Notes: generated by a model from the letters alone, not told the origin. A stretch of DNA of 64,000 nt from JAHEZL01 sp046074525 (GCA_046074525.1 JBJTOK010000021.1:62001-126000); one strand, 5' to 3'; shown: positions 43,309 through 53,254, counted from the stretch's first letter. A program made the numbers and translations.

Positions 43309-43343
43309 AAAAAGCCCTTCGCCGAGAGATGAAGGGCTTTTTT
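43309..43343. terminator. Bidirectional intrinsic terminator
   Basis: AAAAAGCCCTTC (43309-43320), a 10-nt loop, GAAGGGCTTTTTT (43331-43343): a perfect stem with A/T tracts on both sides. It serves the small gene ending at 43284 and the giant minus-strand gene ending at 43368. Confidence 0.9.
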
Positions 43344-43367
43344 ATTGGTAGTTGTTTATTGGTTAAC

Positions 43368-46300
43368 TTATCTGATGAGGCTTACCCTGCCTACTTCCTG
43401 ACGGATCTTGCCGCCGTCTTTCCAGTCCGACCAGTACTTGTACTTGATTTTCCATACATATACATCAACTTGTGCATCGCGCAGGTCATTGTATTTTTTA
43501 CCATTCCAGCCTTCGGTCATGTTCTTGCTGTGGAAGATCACTTCTCCCCAACGGTCGAATATGAACAATTCGAAATCGTATATATTTTCCCCCTGAACAT
43601 AGAATACATCGTTGTTTCCGTCATTGTTAGGGGTGAAGGCAGTTGGCGTAAAGATCGATGACGGACAATCTTCGGTGATGGTCAGCTCATCGGTGGATTT
43701 GCAACCATAGTCGCTCACAAGATCCACGGAATAGGTGCCGTCTTTCGTAACGATAATGCTTTGTCCGGTCTGTCCCGTGCTCCAGTTGTACTGAGTTGCG
43801 GTCGGACCCGCATCAAGAGTCAATTCGCGAATGGATATGAAACAAACTGTAGTGTCATCCATGCCCGTTATTTTTGGAGCTGCATGTACAATTACTTCCA
43901 ATGAATCCTTAGCCGAGCAAATACCACCATTGTTGGCTGTGGCGTATACCATCCCCCCCGTTGAAACGGTATAAGTTAAGCTGTTGCTGCTGTTTCCTGT
44001 CCAGCTTAACACAGATGAAGAAGGATTTACTGTGGCGGTGATATCTGCGCTTTCTCCTTCGCAGAGATTGATGTCCGGACCGATTTCCAGTGTCGGTACG
44101 GGGATGAAGCTGGCAGTAGCGGTATCGTAGCTCTTGCATTTGTTGGCATCAGTTACAATAACCGAATAAGCACCATCGGTGGTTACATTGATGGTTTGCG
44201 AGCTGGCTGCGTTGCTCCACAGGTAAGTTGCTCCTGTATTTCCAGCATCAAAAGTTGTAGATGTTCCGCCACAACCGCTGTAATCAGCGCCAAGGTTCAC
44301 CGTTGGGTTCGCATTAACAGTCAGCGTAGTGCTTGTTGAAGCAGAGCAGCCATTGGCATCTTCAACACTAACATTATATGTTCCGGCAATGCCCACGCTG
44401 ATTGGATTAGCTGTACTTATGAAATTGTTCGGTCCCGTCCAGGCATAAGCATCATAGTTTCCTGCTGAGAAGGAATGGTTTTGTCCCTGACAAACCTCGC
44501 CGTCGGCGACAGTCGGAGTAGGTAGCGGATTCACCGTCAATGCCACATCGTCATCGCCCTGGCACCCCATGGGATCGGCAACATGCACGTGATAGCTTCC
44601 CGCATCTGAAACAGTAACCGGGTTGGTGGCGCTGGTATAGCCATTTGGTCCTGTCCAGGCGTAAGTAACACCCGCACCCGAATAGTTAGCGGTGAAAGTA
44701 GCCGTTTCTCCGTCGCAGATAGCAATATCATTCCCCAGATTGATGGTGAGATTGGCGTTCACGTTTACGTTGATGGCATCGGAAGTCTTACAGCCATTGC
44801 CATTGGTTACGGTCACGTTATATGTTCCACCCTCACTCACAGTAATCGGATTGCTGGAGCTGGTATAATTGTTCGGCCCGGTCCAGGCGAAAGTAGCACC
44901 TGCATTAGCGGCATCAATAGAGGTAGTTCCGCCAGGACAAATGGTTTTGTCCGGACCGAGGTTTACGGTTGGTTTCGCATTTACGGTTAAGATGCCCGTG
45001 GCAGCAGCTTTACAACCCTTGGCATCTGTGACCAGCACAGTATAGTTACCGGCGGTTGTGCCAGAGGTTGTTTGCGCGGTTCCTGTACCATTGGCACTCC
45101 AAAGGTATGCAGTGTAAGACCCAGCATCAAAAGTAGCGGCTGGATCACCATCGCAAATGGTTTTATTGGCTAAAGTAGGAGTAGGTAAGGCATTTACAGT
45201 TAAAACACCTGTGGCAGATGCTTTACAGCCTTTGGCATCGGTCACTTGTACGGTATAGTTACCGGCTGTTGTGCCGCTGGTGGTTTGGGCTGTTCCCGTA
45301 CCGTTAGCGCTCCAAACATAGGAAGCGTAAGACCCTGCATCGAAAGTAGCAGCAGGATCGCCTGCGCAAATTTCTTTGTTGGCAACAGTAGGAGTAGGCA
45401 AAGCATTTACAGTTAAAACGCCAGTGGCTGAAGCTTTGCAGCCTTTGGCATCGGTCACCTCTACGGTATAGTTACCAGCTGTAGTACCGGTGGTGGTTTG
45501 AGCAGTTCCTGTACCATTGGCACTCCAGAGATAAGCCGTGTAAGACCCTGCATCGAAAGTAGCGGCAGGATCTCCTGCGCAAATGGTTTTATTGGCTACA
45601 GTTGGTTTAGGCAAAGCATTCACAGTAAGAACTCCTGTGGCCGAAGCCTTGCAACCTTTGGCATCGGTTACTTGCACAGTGTAGTTACCGGCTGTAGTAC
45701 CGGTAGTAGTTTGCGCTGTTCCCGTACCGTTAGCGCTCCAAACATAAGCAGTATAAGACCCAGCATCGAAAGTAGCAGCAGGATCGCCGGCACAGATTTC
45801 TTTGTCGGCTACGGTTGGAGTAGGTAAGGCATTGACAATAACGGTTCTTTCTGAATATTTAGGACAGCTCGCATCGGCCGGAGCCGGATTTAAAGTATGT
45901 CGCAGTACATAAGAACCAGGTATAGTATTCAGGTTGGCAGCACTAAACGTAGTTCCGCTGATGGTAGCGGGATTGGCACCTGCAGGCGCGCTTTGCACCG
46001 TCCATGTTCCTGGTGCCGATGTAGCAGTAAGCATTGTCGTGAGATCCAGTGTTGTACCAACGCAAATCGGTCCGCCATTTTTCAATGTAGTGTCGAGACA
46101 AGTTACTGCACAGGTCTTTACTTCAATAAAGATGGTATCATCAACACTACATTTTGTAAAGATGATGCGGTGATTTCCTACACCGGCCGTTGCAGGATTG
46201 AAAACTCCTGTACCTGCGTTGATACATGCGCCACAGGTTGCAGTATATACGCTGGCAGGTGTTCCTGAAGGATCTTCGGCATCGAGTCCGCTGCACAGCC

Positions 46301-47498
46301 ATTTGGTCGCTAAATCAACAGGTGCATCAGTAGTACAGAAAGGTCCCACCTCCTGGATATCCGGTTCCTCCTGAGGAGGAAGATACATCGTTGGTAAACC
46401 AAGGTTGGATGAACCAAGAGAAGCGGATGAGGTTAAGCCTGTTCCTGAGTTAAGATTTCCGCTGATGCGGCGTAAACCGCTACCGCTGCTCGACATATAC
46501 AATGTTCCATCAGCACCCAGTTCAATGCTGGAATGGGCACCTGGACCGATACCGGCTATCCATTGGAAAGAAGCGGTCATGGTAGCAGAGTTACCTGAGG
46601 AAACATCAACCATTCCGAGTTTACCATCCGTTGATCCTATATAAAGTTTTGAGTTATCGGGAGAGAAAATGATATCGTAAGGATTTTCTCCTGATCCTTC
46701 AGGAGAGCAGTCCCTGGCGTTAGAGATCACACCCGTTGTATTGTTAAAATCGTGATAGGTTATTTCGCCACCGCTATTTGGCCAGTAATCCGAATGCCCT
46801 TGTGCAAAATGCTTTCCATCCCATGAGAAAGCCATGCCGCCTCTTTCCCTGTTGCCATCTACGTTAACGGCACCTGTGGAGACCACAGGGGTAGTTACCA
46901 GTCCTGTACATTTAAGTAAATAAGTGTTGAAATTAGTGGAGCCGGAAACCTGTACGGCAATCCATACATCTACGCCATTACTGTGGGTAGTAGCTGCAAT
47001 TCCTTCGGTAGTTCTGTAACTTCCCAGGCGTGTTGGCCCCGAAAGCAGATTTCCGTTTTTATCAAAAGTAAAATAATTCAATCCTATCGTTCCACTTAAG
47101 GCATCATCGGTGGTAAAGATGTGGTAAACATTGGGATTTAAAGGGTGGCGAACGGTTATTACCCCCTGGGCAGCGCTACCTTTGGTGGCACCATTTTCAT
47201 TTCCTTCGAGAAGGGCACTGGATTTAAGGGTACCAGCCGCATTCCATAGCTCGCGTCCATTAGTGTAAAACAAAAGATTTCCCTGATCGTCGCTGGCGGC
47301 GGATACGCCTTCATAAGATTGTTGTGTTGTATTTGTTGTGACAGCATCTGTAGAAGAGTTGATCAGATTCCCATTCCCGAAATACCAATTTCTGTGTGAA
47401 GGCCATTCCCATGGATTTTTACTTGTTGTAGGACAGGATTGCGAGTAGGATGTGTAGCATAATAATCCCACTAAAAGAGTGAGTAGTAGTTTCTTCAT
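43368..47498 (-). CDS. Giant PKD/Ig-repeat protein with gliding-motility (T9SS type B) C-terminal domain
   Basis: 1376 residues. After a signal peptide (about 1-19) the N-terminal about 370 residues look like a WD40/beta-propeller-type region (SAASDDQGNLLFYTNGRELW, then FSPDNSKLYIGSTDGK). Next come a Cys-containing linker and many Ig/PKD-like modules of about 70-75 residues. Four of these are nearly identical (44973-45824). The C-terminal about 95 residues carry FTPNNDGNNDVFYV and IFDRWGEVIFHS, the CHU_C/type B T9SS signal that attaches proteins to the surface. It is probably an adhesin or gliding-surface component. The promoter is not clear. Confidence 0.9.
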   Translation of the reverse strand: MKKLLLTLLVGLLCYTSYSQSCPTTSKNPWEWPSHRNWYFGNGNLINSSTDAVTTNTTQQSYEGVSAASDDQGNLLFYTNGRELWNAAGTLKSSALLEGNENGATKGSAAQGVITVRHPLNPNVYHIFTTDDALSGTIGLNYFTFDKNGNLLSGPTRLGSYRTTEGIAATTHSNGVDVWIAVQVSGSTNFNTYLLKCTGLVTTPVVSTGAVNVDGNRERGGMAFSWDGKHFAQGHSDYWPNSGGEITYHDFNNTTGVISNARDCSPEGSGENPYDIIFSPDNSKLYIGSTDGKLGMVDVSSGNSATMTASFQWIAGIGPGAHSSIELGADGTLYMSSSGSGLRRISGNLNSGTGLTSSASLGSSNLGLPTMYLPPQEEPDIQEVGPFCTTDAPVDLATKWLCSGLDAEDPSGTPASVYTATCGACINAGTGVFNPATAGVGNHRIIFTKCSVDDTIFIEVKTCAVTCLDTTLKNGGPICVGTTLDLTTMLTATSAPGTWTVQSAPAGANPATISGTTFSAANLNTIPGSYVLRHTLNPAPADASCPKYSERTVIVNALPTPTVADKEICAGDPAATFDAGSYTAYVWSANGTGTAQTTTGTTAGNYTVQVTDAKGCKASATGVLTVNALPKPTVANKTICAGDPAATFDAGSYTAYLWSANGTGTAQTTTGTTAGNYTVEVTDAKGCKASATGVLTVNALPTPTVANKEICAGDPAATFDAGSYASYVWSANGTGTAQTTSGTTAGNYTVQVTDAKGCKASATGVLTVNALPTPTLANKTICDGDPAATFDAGSYTAYLWSANGTGTAQTTSGTTAGNYTVLVTDAKGCKAAATGILTVNAKPTVNLGPDKTICPGGTTSIDAANAGATFAWTGPNNYTSSSNPITVSEGGTYNVTVTNGNGCKTSDAINVNVNANLTINLGNDIAICDGETATFTANYSGAGVTYAWTGPNGYTSATNPVTVSDAGSYHVHVADPMGCQGDDDVALTVNPLPTPTVADGEVCQGQNHSFSAGNYDAYAWTGPNNFISTANPISVGIAGTYNVSVEDANGCSASTSTTLTVNANPTVNLGADYSGCGGTSTTFDAGNTGATYLWSNAASSQTINVTTDGAYSVIVTDANKCKSYDTATASFIPVPTLEIGPDINLCEGESADITATVNPSSSVLSWTGNSSNSLTYTVSTGGMVYATANNGGICSAKDSLEVIVHAAPKITGMDDTTVCFISIRELTLDAGPTATQYNWSTGQTGQSIIVTKDGTYSVDLVSDYGCKSTDELTITEDCPSSIFTPTAFTPNNDGNNDVFYVQGENIYDFELFIFDRWGEVIFHSKNMTEGWNGKKYNDLRDAQVDVYVWKIKYKYWSDWKDGGKIRQEVGRVSLIR
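44973..45824 (-). repeat. Four tandem 213-bp repeats (71-residue PKD/Ig modules)
   Basis: Four consecutive 71-residue units, each starting P-x-PT-V/L-A-N/D-K and ending in AxGxLTVNA. The core contains CAGDPAATFDAGSYTAY and NGTGTAQTT, plus DAKGCKA. Units differ by only a few residues, so the repeats arose by recent duplication and can expand or contract by slippage. Neighbouring modules of the same protein are far more diverged. Confidence 0.9.
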
Positions 47499-47605
47499 AG
47501 CTGTAGTATTCGAGTGCCCCTTGTTCTTAAATATAAGACAATTTTGCCGGAATAAACGTTACAGCAGAAGGATTTTTTTAGAAAATTACGGGTAAAACCG
47601 TAGGG

Positions 47606-49192
47606 TTATGCGTCGAACTCCGAAGTAAAGTGGAAGGCTATATCCGGGTATTTTTCCTTAGAGATATCAATGGAGTAGGCGGAATCGGCAAGGAAAACAT
47701 CTTTGCCATCCTTGTCCCTAGCCATGTAAGGTGCCTTGCGCATCTTGAAGTCGGCCAGTTGCTCTTTATTGTTACTTGATATCCAGCAGGCTTTATGCAA
47801 TTGCACAGGTTCGTAGGCACAAAGCGCACCGTATTCATGCTGGAGACGGTATTGGATCACCTCAAACTGGAGCTGACCGACGGTGCCGATGATTTTGCGA
47901 CCGTTTTGCACGCGGATGAACAACTGGGCCACCCCTTCATCCATCAGCTGATCGATGCCTTTCGCCAATTGCTTGGCCTTCATAGGGTCGGCATTTTCAA
48001 TATACTGGAAAAGTTCAGGGGAGAAGCTTGGAATGCCTTTGAAATCGAGTTTTTCCCCTTCGGTCAATGCATCGCCGATTTTAAAGTTACCGCTATCATA
48101 TAAACCCACAATATCCCCCGGAAAAGCATCGTCAATCACTTCCTTCTTTTGTGCCATAAAGGAAGTTGGATTGGAAAATTTGAGCTGTTTGTTGTGGCGT
48201 ACGTGGTAGTAATTCGTATTTCTTTGGAACTGACCCGAGCATATTTTCACGAAAGCAATCCTGTCGCGGTGTTTAGGGTCCATGTTCGCATGGATCTTGA
48301 AGACAAAACCAGTGAATTTACTTTCGGAAGGATCAATGATTCTTTGTTCTGTTTCTTTAGGGCGGGGAGTGGGAGCGATGCGGATAAAGCAATCCAGCAA
48401 TTCCTTGATACCAAAGGTATTCAGGGCACTACCAAACATCACCGGCGAAATCTCACCAGAGAGGTAGGTGTTGACATCGAATTCCGGATACACCCCATTG
48501 ATCAGATCAAGATCATCACGCAGTTGTATTGCTGCTTCGTCGCCAATGAGGGTATCCAATTCGGGATTTTGAATATCACTGATTTCAACACTTTCCTTGG
48601 CGATTTTTTGTTTGTCCGGTTCGAAGATATTCAGCTTCTTTTCAAAGATGTTGTAAACACCTTTGAGCTGTTGCCCCATACCAACAGGCCAGCTGAGCGG
48701 ATGAACTTTTACGTTGAGTTTTTTCTCTATTTCATCAAGCAGGTCAAAGGCGTCTTTTCCGGGACGGTCGACTTTATTGATGAAAATCAGCATTGGGGTA
48801 TCCCTCATTTTGCAGACTTCCACCAGTTTTTCGGTTTGGGGCTCAACGCCTTTCGCCACGTCAATCACCACAATAACACTATCCACAGCAGTGAGCGTAC
48901 GGTAAGTGTCTTCAGCAAAGTCTTTGTGACCGGGAGTGTCAAGGATATTGATTTTTACGCCTGAGTATTCAAAACCCATTACGGAAGTGGCCACCGAAAT
49001 ACCTCTCTGCTTCTCAATTTCCATCCAGTCGGAGGTAGCGGTTTTCTTGATTTTATTGGATTTTACGGCGCCGGCCGTCTGAATTGCACCACCAAACAAT
49101 AATAATTTTTCCGTCAGGGTAGTTTTACCTGCATCAGGGTGACTGATGATGGCAAAGGTCCTGCGCTTCTCAATTTCTTCTTTAATACTCAT
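47606..49192 (-). CDS. prfC: Peptide chain release factor 3
   Basis: 528 residues, the full RF3 length. The GTPase domain has G1 SHPDAGKTTLTEK, G2 QRGISVATSVM, G3 DTPGHKDF and G4 NKVD. It is followed by an EF-Tu-like domain II and the RF3-specific C-terminal domain (QLQFEVIQYRLQHEYG). It recycles RF1/RF2 from the terminating ribosome by GTP hydrolysis. Domain order separates it from EF-G and TypA. It is monocistronic between the giant surface protein and the 49326 gene (divergent). Confidence 0.96.
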   Translation of the reverse strand: MSIKEEIEKRRTFAIISHPDAGKTTLTEKLLLFGGAIQTAGAVKSNKIKKTATSDWMEIEKQRGISVATSVMGFEYSGVKINILDTPGHKDFAEDTYRTLTAVDSVIVVIDVAKGVEPQTEKLVEVCKMRDTPMLIFINKVDRPGKDAFDLLDEIEKKLNVKVHPLSWPVGMGQQLKGVYNIFEKKLNIFEPDKQKIAKESVEISDIQNPELDTLIGDEAAIQLRDDLDLINGVYPEFDVNTYLSGEISPVMFGSALNTFGIKELLDCFIRIAPTPRPKETEQRIIDPSESKFTGFVFKIHANMDPKHRDRIAFVKICSGQFQRNTNYYHVRHNKQLKFSNPTSFMAQKKEVIDDAFPGDIVGLYDSGNFKIGDALTEGEKLDFKGIPSFSPELFQYIENADPMKAKQLAKGIDQLMDEGVAQLFIRVQNGRKIIGTVGQLQFEVIQYRLQHEYGALCAYEPVQLHKACWISSNNKEQLADFKMRKAPYMARDKDGKDVFLADSAYSIDISKEKYPDIAFHFTSEFDA

Positions 49193-49264
49193 GCTGCAAA
49201 TATAGAGTACGTCATTCTCACTTTAGCATGAAATTTGATTTTCATCAGATATTGTAAAAATTTT

Positions 49265-49294
49265 TTGTAAACCGGAGCCTAGGGGTTATATTTG
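49265..49294 (+). promoter_or_regulatory. Promoter of the SPOR-like protein gene
   Basis: TTG at 49265-49267, 19 bp, and TATATTTG at 49287-49294: both elements match the Bacteroidota consensus. The leader to the ATG at 49326 is about 25 nt. A short inverted repeat, TAGGGG (49280-49285) with CCCCTA, brackets the -7 box. Confidence 0.7.
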
Positions 49295-49325
49295 AGATTC
49301 CCCTACTGATAAAAATGTAAAGATT

Positions 49326-50048
49326 ATGATGCGATTGATTTTCTCCTTTTTACTTGTTGCAGGGTTTCATTCTGCACTTTTTGCTTCGGCCAGCCCTGCT
49401 TTCTGCAAAAGAACTTTTTCTTCTTATCAATTTACCGAAAATGGTGAAATCATAGTAACAGTGGAAATCACTAAAGGTGCTGCAACAGGCATCGCGAAGC
49501 TGGTAGAAGATATTCCTTTCGGACTTAAGGCTTATGAAGGAGAAAGCCTGGGAGGTGTGTTTTCCTTTGAGCAACAAAAATTGAAAATTGTATGGTTGAC
49601 GATTCCCAACAAGGATATTTTCACTGTTACCTATAAGCTTAAGCCGGTGGGTAATATGAATAAGGAATACCATATCGTGGGTAGATTCTTATATGTCGTG
49701 GCCGACAGCCGTGAAGAGTACATTCTTTCTGATGCGATTTTGTATGGTAAAACCGATGTTTCTGCCTCGGTGGAAAATAAAGTGATCACTGAAGACGTGA
49801 AAGTGGATAACACGCAAAATTATACTTACAAGGTGCAGTTGGGTGCTTACAGCGTAAAGAAAGATGCAGCGGTTTTTAACGGTCTTCAGGACATTTCAGT
49901 AGAAGAAACCAATGGCGTGTACAGATATTTTACAGGATCTTTTGCGACAAAGGAAGAGGCCATGAAGCGTGCGCAGGAAGCAAAGGAAAAAGGTTTTCCG
50001 GGGGCACATGTGAAGCCGTTTAAGGACGGTAAAATGGTGATGAATTAA
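49326..50048 (+). CDS. Exported protein with C-terminal SPOR-like domain
   Basis: 240 residues with a signal peptide (about 1-22). The middle part (about 35-140) is a beta-rich domain, ending VADSREEYILSDAILYG. The C-terminal about 70 residues resemble a SPOR domain (YKVQLGAYSVKKDAAVFNGL, then YFTGSFATKEEAMKRAQEAK), which binds denuded septal peptidoglycan. It may act at the division site or in peptidoglycan sensing. The central domain is not assigned. A strong intrinsic terminator follows. Confidence 0.75.
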   Translation: MMRLIFSFLLVAGFHSALFASASPAFCKRTFSSYQFTENGEIIVTVEITKGAATGIAKLVEDIPFGLKAYEGESLGGVFSFEQQKLKIVWLTIPNKDIFTVTYKLKPVGNMNKEYHIVGRFLYVVADSREEYILSDAILYGKTDVSASVENKVITEDVKVDNTQNYTYKVQLGAYSVKKDAAVFNGLQDISVEETNGVYRYFTGSFATKEEAMKRAQEAKEKGFPGAHVKPFKDGKMVMN

Positions 50049-50065
50049 ATCAAAAAAATATTCAG

Positions 50066-50098
50066 AAAGCTACATTGTTTGCGCAATGTAGCTTTTTT
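50066..50098 (+). terminator. Intrinsic terminator after the SPOR-like gene
   Basis: AAAGCTACATTG (50066-50077), loop TTTGCG, CAATGTAGCTTT (50084-50095) continuing in T: a 12-bp perfect stem. It separates the 49326 gene from the ArfB-like gene 10 bp further on. Confidence 0.88.
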
Positions 50099-50108
50099 GT
50101 TTTTAGAG

Positions 50109-50498
50109 ATGAAAGGCATTGAGACAGAAATACAATTCAAGACTTCGCGGAGTGGTGGTAAGGGTGGACAAAATGTGAACAAGGTGGAAACCAGGGTTCA
50201 GTTGTTGTTTGACGTTGCAGGGAGTGCGTATCTCAGTGATGAGCAAAAGCAATTAGTGCTTAGTAAAGCCGCCAATCGCATCAATGATGAAGGCATCCTG
50301 ATTTTGAGTGAAGAAAGCGATCGTTCACAATTGAAGAACAAAGAATTGGCCATCAGGAAATTTTTGGCACTCATTGTTAAATGCCTTGAAAAACCTAAGG
50401 CCCGAAAGAAAACAAAACCATCCAAAGCAGGAAAGGAAAAGCGCTTGAATACCAAGAAAAATCGCAGCGATATCAAAAAGCTCAGGGCAAAATTTTAG
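50109..50498 (+). CDS. arfB: ArfB/YaeJ-like alternative ribosome-rescue peptidyl-tRNA hydrolase
   Basis: 129 residues from the ATG at 50109 (an upstream start is inside the terminator). It is a small class I release-factor homologue: the catalytic GGQ loop reads SGGKGGQNVNKVETRV (about 16-31). The Lys/Arg-rich C-terminal tail (about 100-129) enters the empty mRNA channel of stalled ribosomes. No stop-codon-recognition domain is present, as expected of ArfB. The stop overlaps the stop of the convergent gene by 3 bp. Confidence 0.9.
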   Translation: MKGIETEIQFKTSRSGGKGGQNVNKVETRVQLLFDVAGSAYLSDEQKQLVLSKAANRINDEGILILSEESDRSQLKNKELAIRKFLALIVKCLEKPKARKKTKPSKAGKEKRLNTKKNRSDIKKLRAKF

Positions 50499-53254
50499 TT
50501 GAGATTTATTACGGTTTTCCCTCGTTCACCTTGGTCAGTAATATAAATGTATATGCCTTCCGGAAGATTTTCCAGCGTATTTCCAAGCATTTTTCCTGAG
50601 CAGTCGAAATAAATTCTTTGATTACTTTCTTCAACAGCAAAGACTTTTATTTCTGAGTAAGCAGAGGCACCATCATAATCTATGCTTTTTATCCTTAAAT
50701 AGGTGGTGTTTTCAGGTAATGCAAGCGTATGTGTATAATCATTTTGAAAAGCACAATTTCCACAAGCAGGTATTTTGGTTATGTCAGTAAAATTATAGCC
50801 TGTTTCCGATTGTTGTATTGTAAATGAATCGGTATTTCTTTCATCATTAGTCTGCCATTTCAGCAAAAGCGAGCTCTCGTTTCTCTGCACTGTGAAATCA
50901 ATCCATTGCAGAGGTAGCGGAACTTCGCTTTCGGTGAAAGTCCAGGTGGAGAAAGATGGAATATTTCCTACCGTAAAAGTGTTGTTCAGCGTATCCAAAG
51001 TGCCATTTATTTTTTGCCATCCGGAGCTTCCGTCTTCTGATTTCCACAATTCCAGTTTTGTTTTTTGAGTGGTATTCATTTCTGCGGGAAGAAAATGAAA
51101 AATCACTGTCGCGTTGAGGTTGCTGTTATTGCTGGGATGTATTTCATAAATCCTCCGGATGGATGGTGTGCCATTCACTGAAATGCTTTGATGGGATCGG
51201 GAAATGGTGGTCAAACCCATGTTGGAAGTCGATTCGAAGATGAGTCCGATATTACCAATAGAATCCCTTTTCTCGCCACTGATATTTTTCACGATTTGTA
51301 TTCTGCCCTCATTGCCTGAAATATAGTTCCTTGCATTTTCTCCGTTGATTTTTGCGCCTGATCCCAACATGATATTGTGATCACCCATGTTGATTTTTCC
51401 TGAGTAAATTAGAAGGTTATGACTGACGTTGATAGGGGATTGCAGTGTCACATTTTTACTGTTTTTCCTTATGCTCACATCATAAAAAAAAGTATTGCCA
51501 TTGATTATTTGATTCTGGATAGAGTCGGAAAAAACAATTTCGCCTTTACCTGCTGTGAAACTTCCGTCGTTGCTCCAATTTCCTTTGATATCAATACTTG
51601 CTGCGGCTTTCATATTTACTTTTCCGGAATGGGTGATGATGAAATTTTTGAAAATTTTACTCTGTTTTGTTGAAGTAAAAACCAAGGCATCTTCTACTAT
51701 GATACTATCATTGATGAGCACGCTTTCGTTGCCCATTTCAAAGGTCCCTTTGCTGAGTCGCAATGTTTTAGATACATCCAGAATATAGTTGTTTCCTTTC
51801 AGCACAGCCTTCCCTGAATTTTTGCTGATGTCGAGATTATAATAAGTCCCGACTTTAATAATCTGATCATTTGCACCATCGTAAATCACCTTGCCTTTTC
51901 CGGGATAGAGCAAACCTTCGTTTTTGCCATTGCCTCTGAAATGAAAAACACCATCATCCATTTTTAAATTCCCTACGCCTTCCCAATCTCCGTTTATGGT
52001 GATGTTACAATGATTGCACTGGAGCAGTAAGGAGCTTTCTTCCAGAGTAAGATTTCCTTTTACATGAAGCAGGTCAGTGGACAGCTTTTTTATGCTTTGT
52101 GTCACATTACCATCGTCAATATTTAAATTGCCATAAACCACAGTAGATTCAATGTTTTCATCGCCCATCGATTGATAACGTACAGTAGAATTCTTGTGCA
52201 GGTTTACCGCAGAAAATCCTTGCGGAAATCCTGGTGTTTTTTTATTGTCGTTGTTACCAATCCATAGTGTGGAAAGAGAATCCATTTGCAAAAAAGCTGT
52301 GCCTTTGGCTGTGATTTTAAAGGTGTCGCTTTTTAGTATACAGTTCTTTTTGATGATGAGTGCTTGCTTTATCATCAGTGCGTTTTGCAATCTTTTAGCA
52401 CCATTTTCAAGAATGATATTTTCGTAGAACCCATTGTCGGGAAGAAAAATATTTTGTTCTGAAGTGTCTGTGTAAACTACTGTATTGCCTGTTGCTGCCG
52501 TATTAAATGAAGACACGTGGAAAGTTAGTGGCGAAAGTCCAAGCAGCAATTTTCCTTCATTGATCAGAGCAGGATTTCCATTCAGTGCATTGTCAATCTT
52601 CAGAAATCCTTTGTTAATCATGGTTTTTCTGCTTTCGATGCGTGGCAGAGCAATAAGTGAATCACCGCTGAAAGTAGTGCTGTTGGGAAAATGATAGGTG
52701 CATCCTGAAGTGCTGCAGGCTTTGAAAGTGCCATTATTATTGATATTTCCAAGGATGGTTGGGTCGGTACTTGTGTTATTGGAGAATTTTCCTCCACTGC
52801 GGATTTCAAGATTATTGAAGAGTTTATTTCCGCTTTCTGAGTTGAAAATAAGCTCTCCTTTCACAATGCAATTATTTTTGCAATACAGGTGAATGTTAGA
52901 GATAGCGGCACTTCCGTCGTTAGCGATCAGTGCAGAATCAACGTTGAGTGTGCCGATGAAAAAGTTGCTTGAAAGCATGGCATTTTTGCGTAACACAAGG
53001 TAGCCAGCTGTTGTTGATTTGATCGTATTCCATTTCAGTGCACCATATACTTCCAGCCAAAAAACTTTTGCAGAATCCTGATTCATAATGATTTCATGTG
53101 CAGTGTTCACTATTGCACTATCAACGGAAATCGGCACCATGCCTGAGCTCCAGGTTGATCCTTCGTTCCAGTTTCCTGATTTTACAGAATAATGAATGTT
53201 GCCGCAGACGAATCCGTAGTACAGCATGGCTGCCGCCAGTAATAAGTTTTTCAC
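50495..53254 (-). CDS. Large secreted beta-rich protein, T9SS-like C-terminus
   Basis: 919 residues with a signal peptide (about 1-18). It starts VKSGNWNEGSTWSSGMVPIS, a segment common to secreted Bacteroidota proteins with beta-helix-type repeats. The long middle (about 40-740) consists of repeated IxI-GxW / GNGxxxF / GKGxIxF strands typical of a right-handed beta-helix. Near 800-860 there is a fibronectin-like stretch (LQWIDFTVQRNESSLLLKW). The tail (LPEGIYIYITDQGERGKTVI) looks like a short T9SS type A domain. No enzyme motif is seen. It is probably an adhesin or polysaccharide-binding protein. Confidence 0.72.
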   Translation of the reverse strand: MKNLLLAAAMLYYGFVCGNIHYSVKSGNWNEGSTWSSGMVPISVDSAIVNTAHEIIMNQDSAKVFWLEVYGALKWNTIKSTTAGYLVLRKNAMLSSNFFIGTLNVDSALIANDGSAAISNIHLYCKNNCIVKGELIFNSESGNKLFNNLEIRSGGKFSNNTSTDPTILGNINNNGTFKACSTSGCTYHFPNSTTFSGDSLIALPRIESRKTMINKGFLKIDNALNGNPALINEGKLLLGLSPLTFHVSSFNTAATGNTVVYTDTSEQNIFLPDNGFYENIILENGAKRLQNALMIKQALIIKKNCILKSDTFKITAKGTAFLQMDSLSTLWIGNNDNKKTPGFPQGFSAVNLHKNSTVRYQSMGDENIESTVVYGNLNIDDGNVTQSIKKLSTDLLHVKGNLTLEESSLLLQCNHCNITINGDWEGVGNLKMDDGVFHFRGNGKNEGLLYPGKGKVIYDGANDQIIKVGTYYNLDISKNSGKAVLKGNNYILDVSKTLRLSKGTFEMGNESVLINDSIIVEDALVFTSTKQSKIFKNFIITHSGKVNMKAAASIDIKGNWSNDGSFTAGKGEIVFSDSIQNQIINGNTFFYDVSIRKNSKNVTLQSPINVSHNLLIYSGKINMGDHNIMLGSGAKINGENARNYISGNEGRIQIVKNISGEKRDSIGNIGLIFESTSNMGLTTISRSHQSISVNGTPSIRRIYEIHPSNNSNLNATVIFHFLPAEMNTTQKTKLELWKSEDGSSGWQKINGTLDTLNNTFTVGNIPSFSTWTFTESEVPLPLQWIDFTVQRNESSLLLKWQTNDERNTDSFTIQQSETGYNFTDITKIPACGNCAFQNDYTHTLALPENTTYLRIKSIDYDGASAYSEIKVFAVEESNQRIYFDCSGKMLGNTLENLPEGIYIYITDQGERGKTVINLN

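Noticed and set aside
44973..45824. Regular repeats that might suggest a CRISPR array
   Set aside because: The period is 213 bp with no unique spacers, and the repeats lie in frame inside a coding gene as Ig/PKD modules.
45498..46268. Plus-strand open frames opposite the giant surface protein
   Set aside because: They mirror the repeated modules on the other strand (Ser/Arg-rich, low complexity) and have no start context.
48149..48964. Long (271-codon) open frame on the plus strand inside prfC
   Set aside because: It is antisense to a fully conserved RF3 gene and encodes no recognisable domain; its length is a by-product of prfC codon use.
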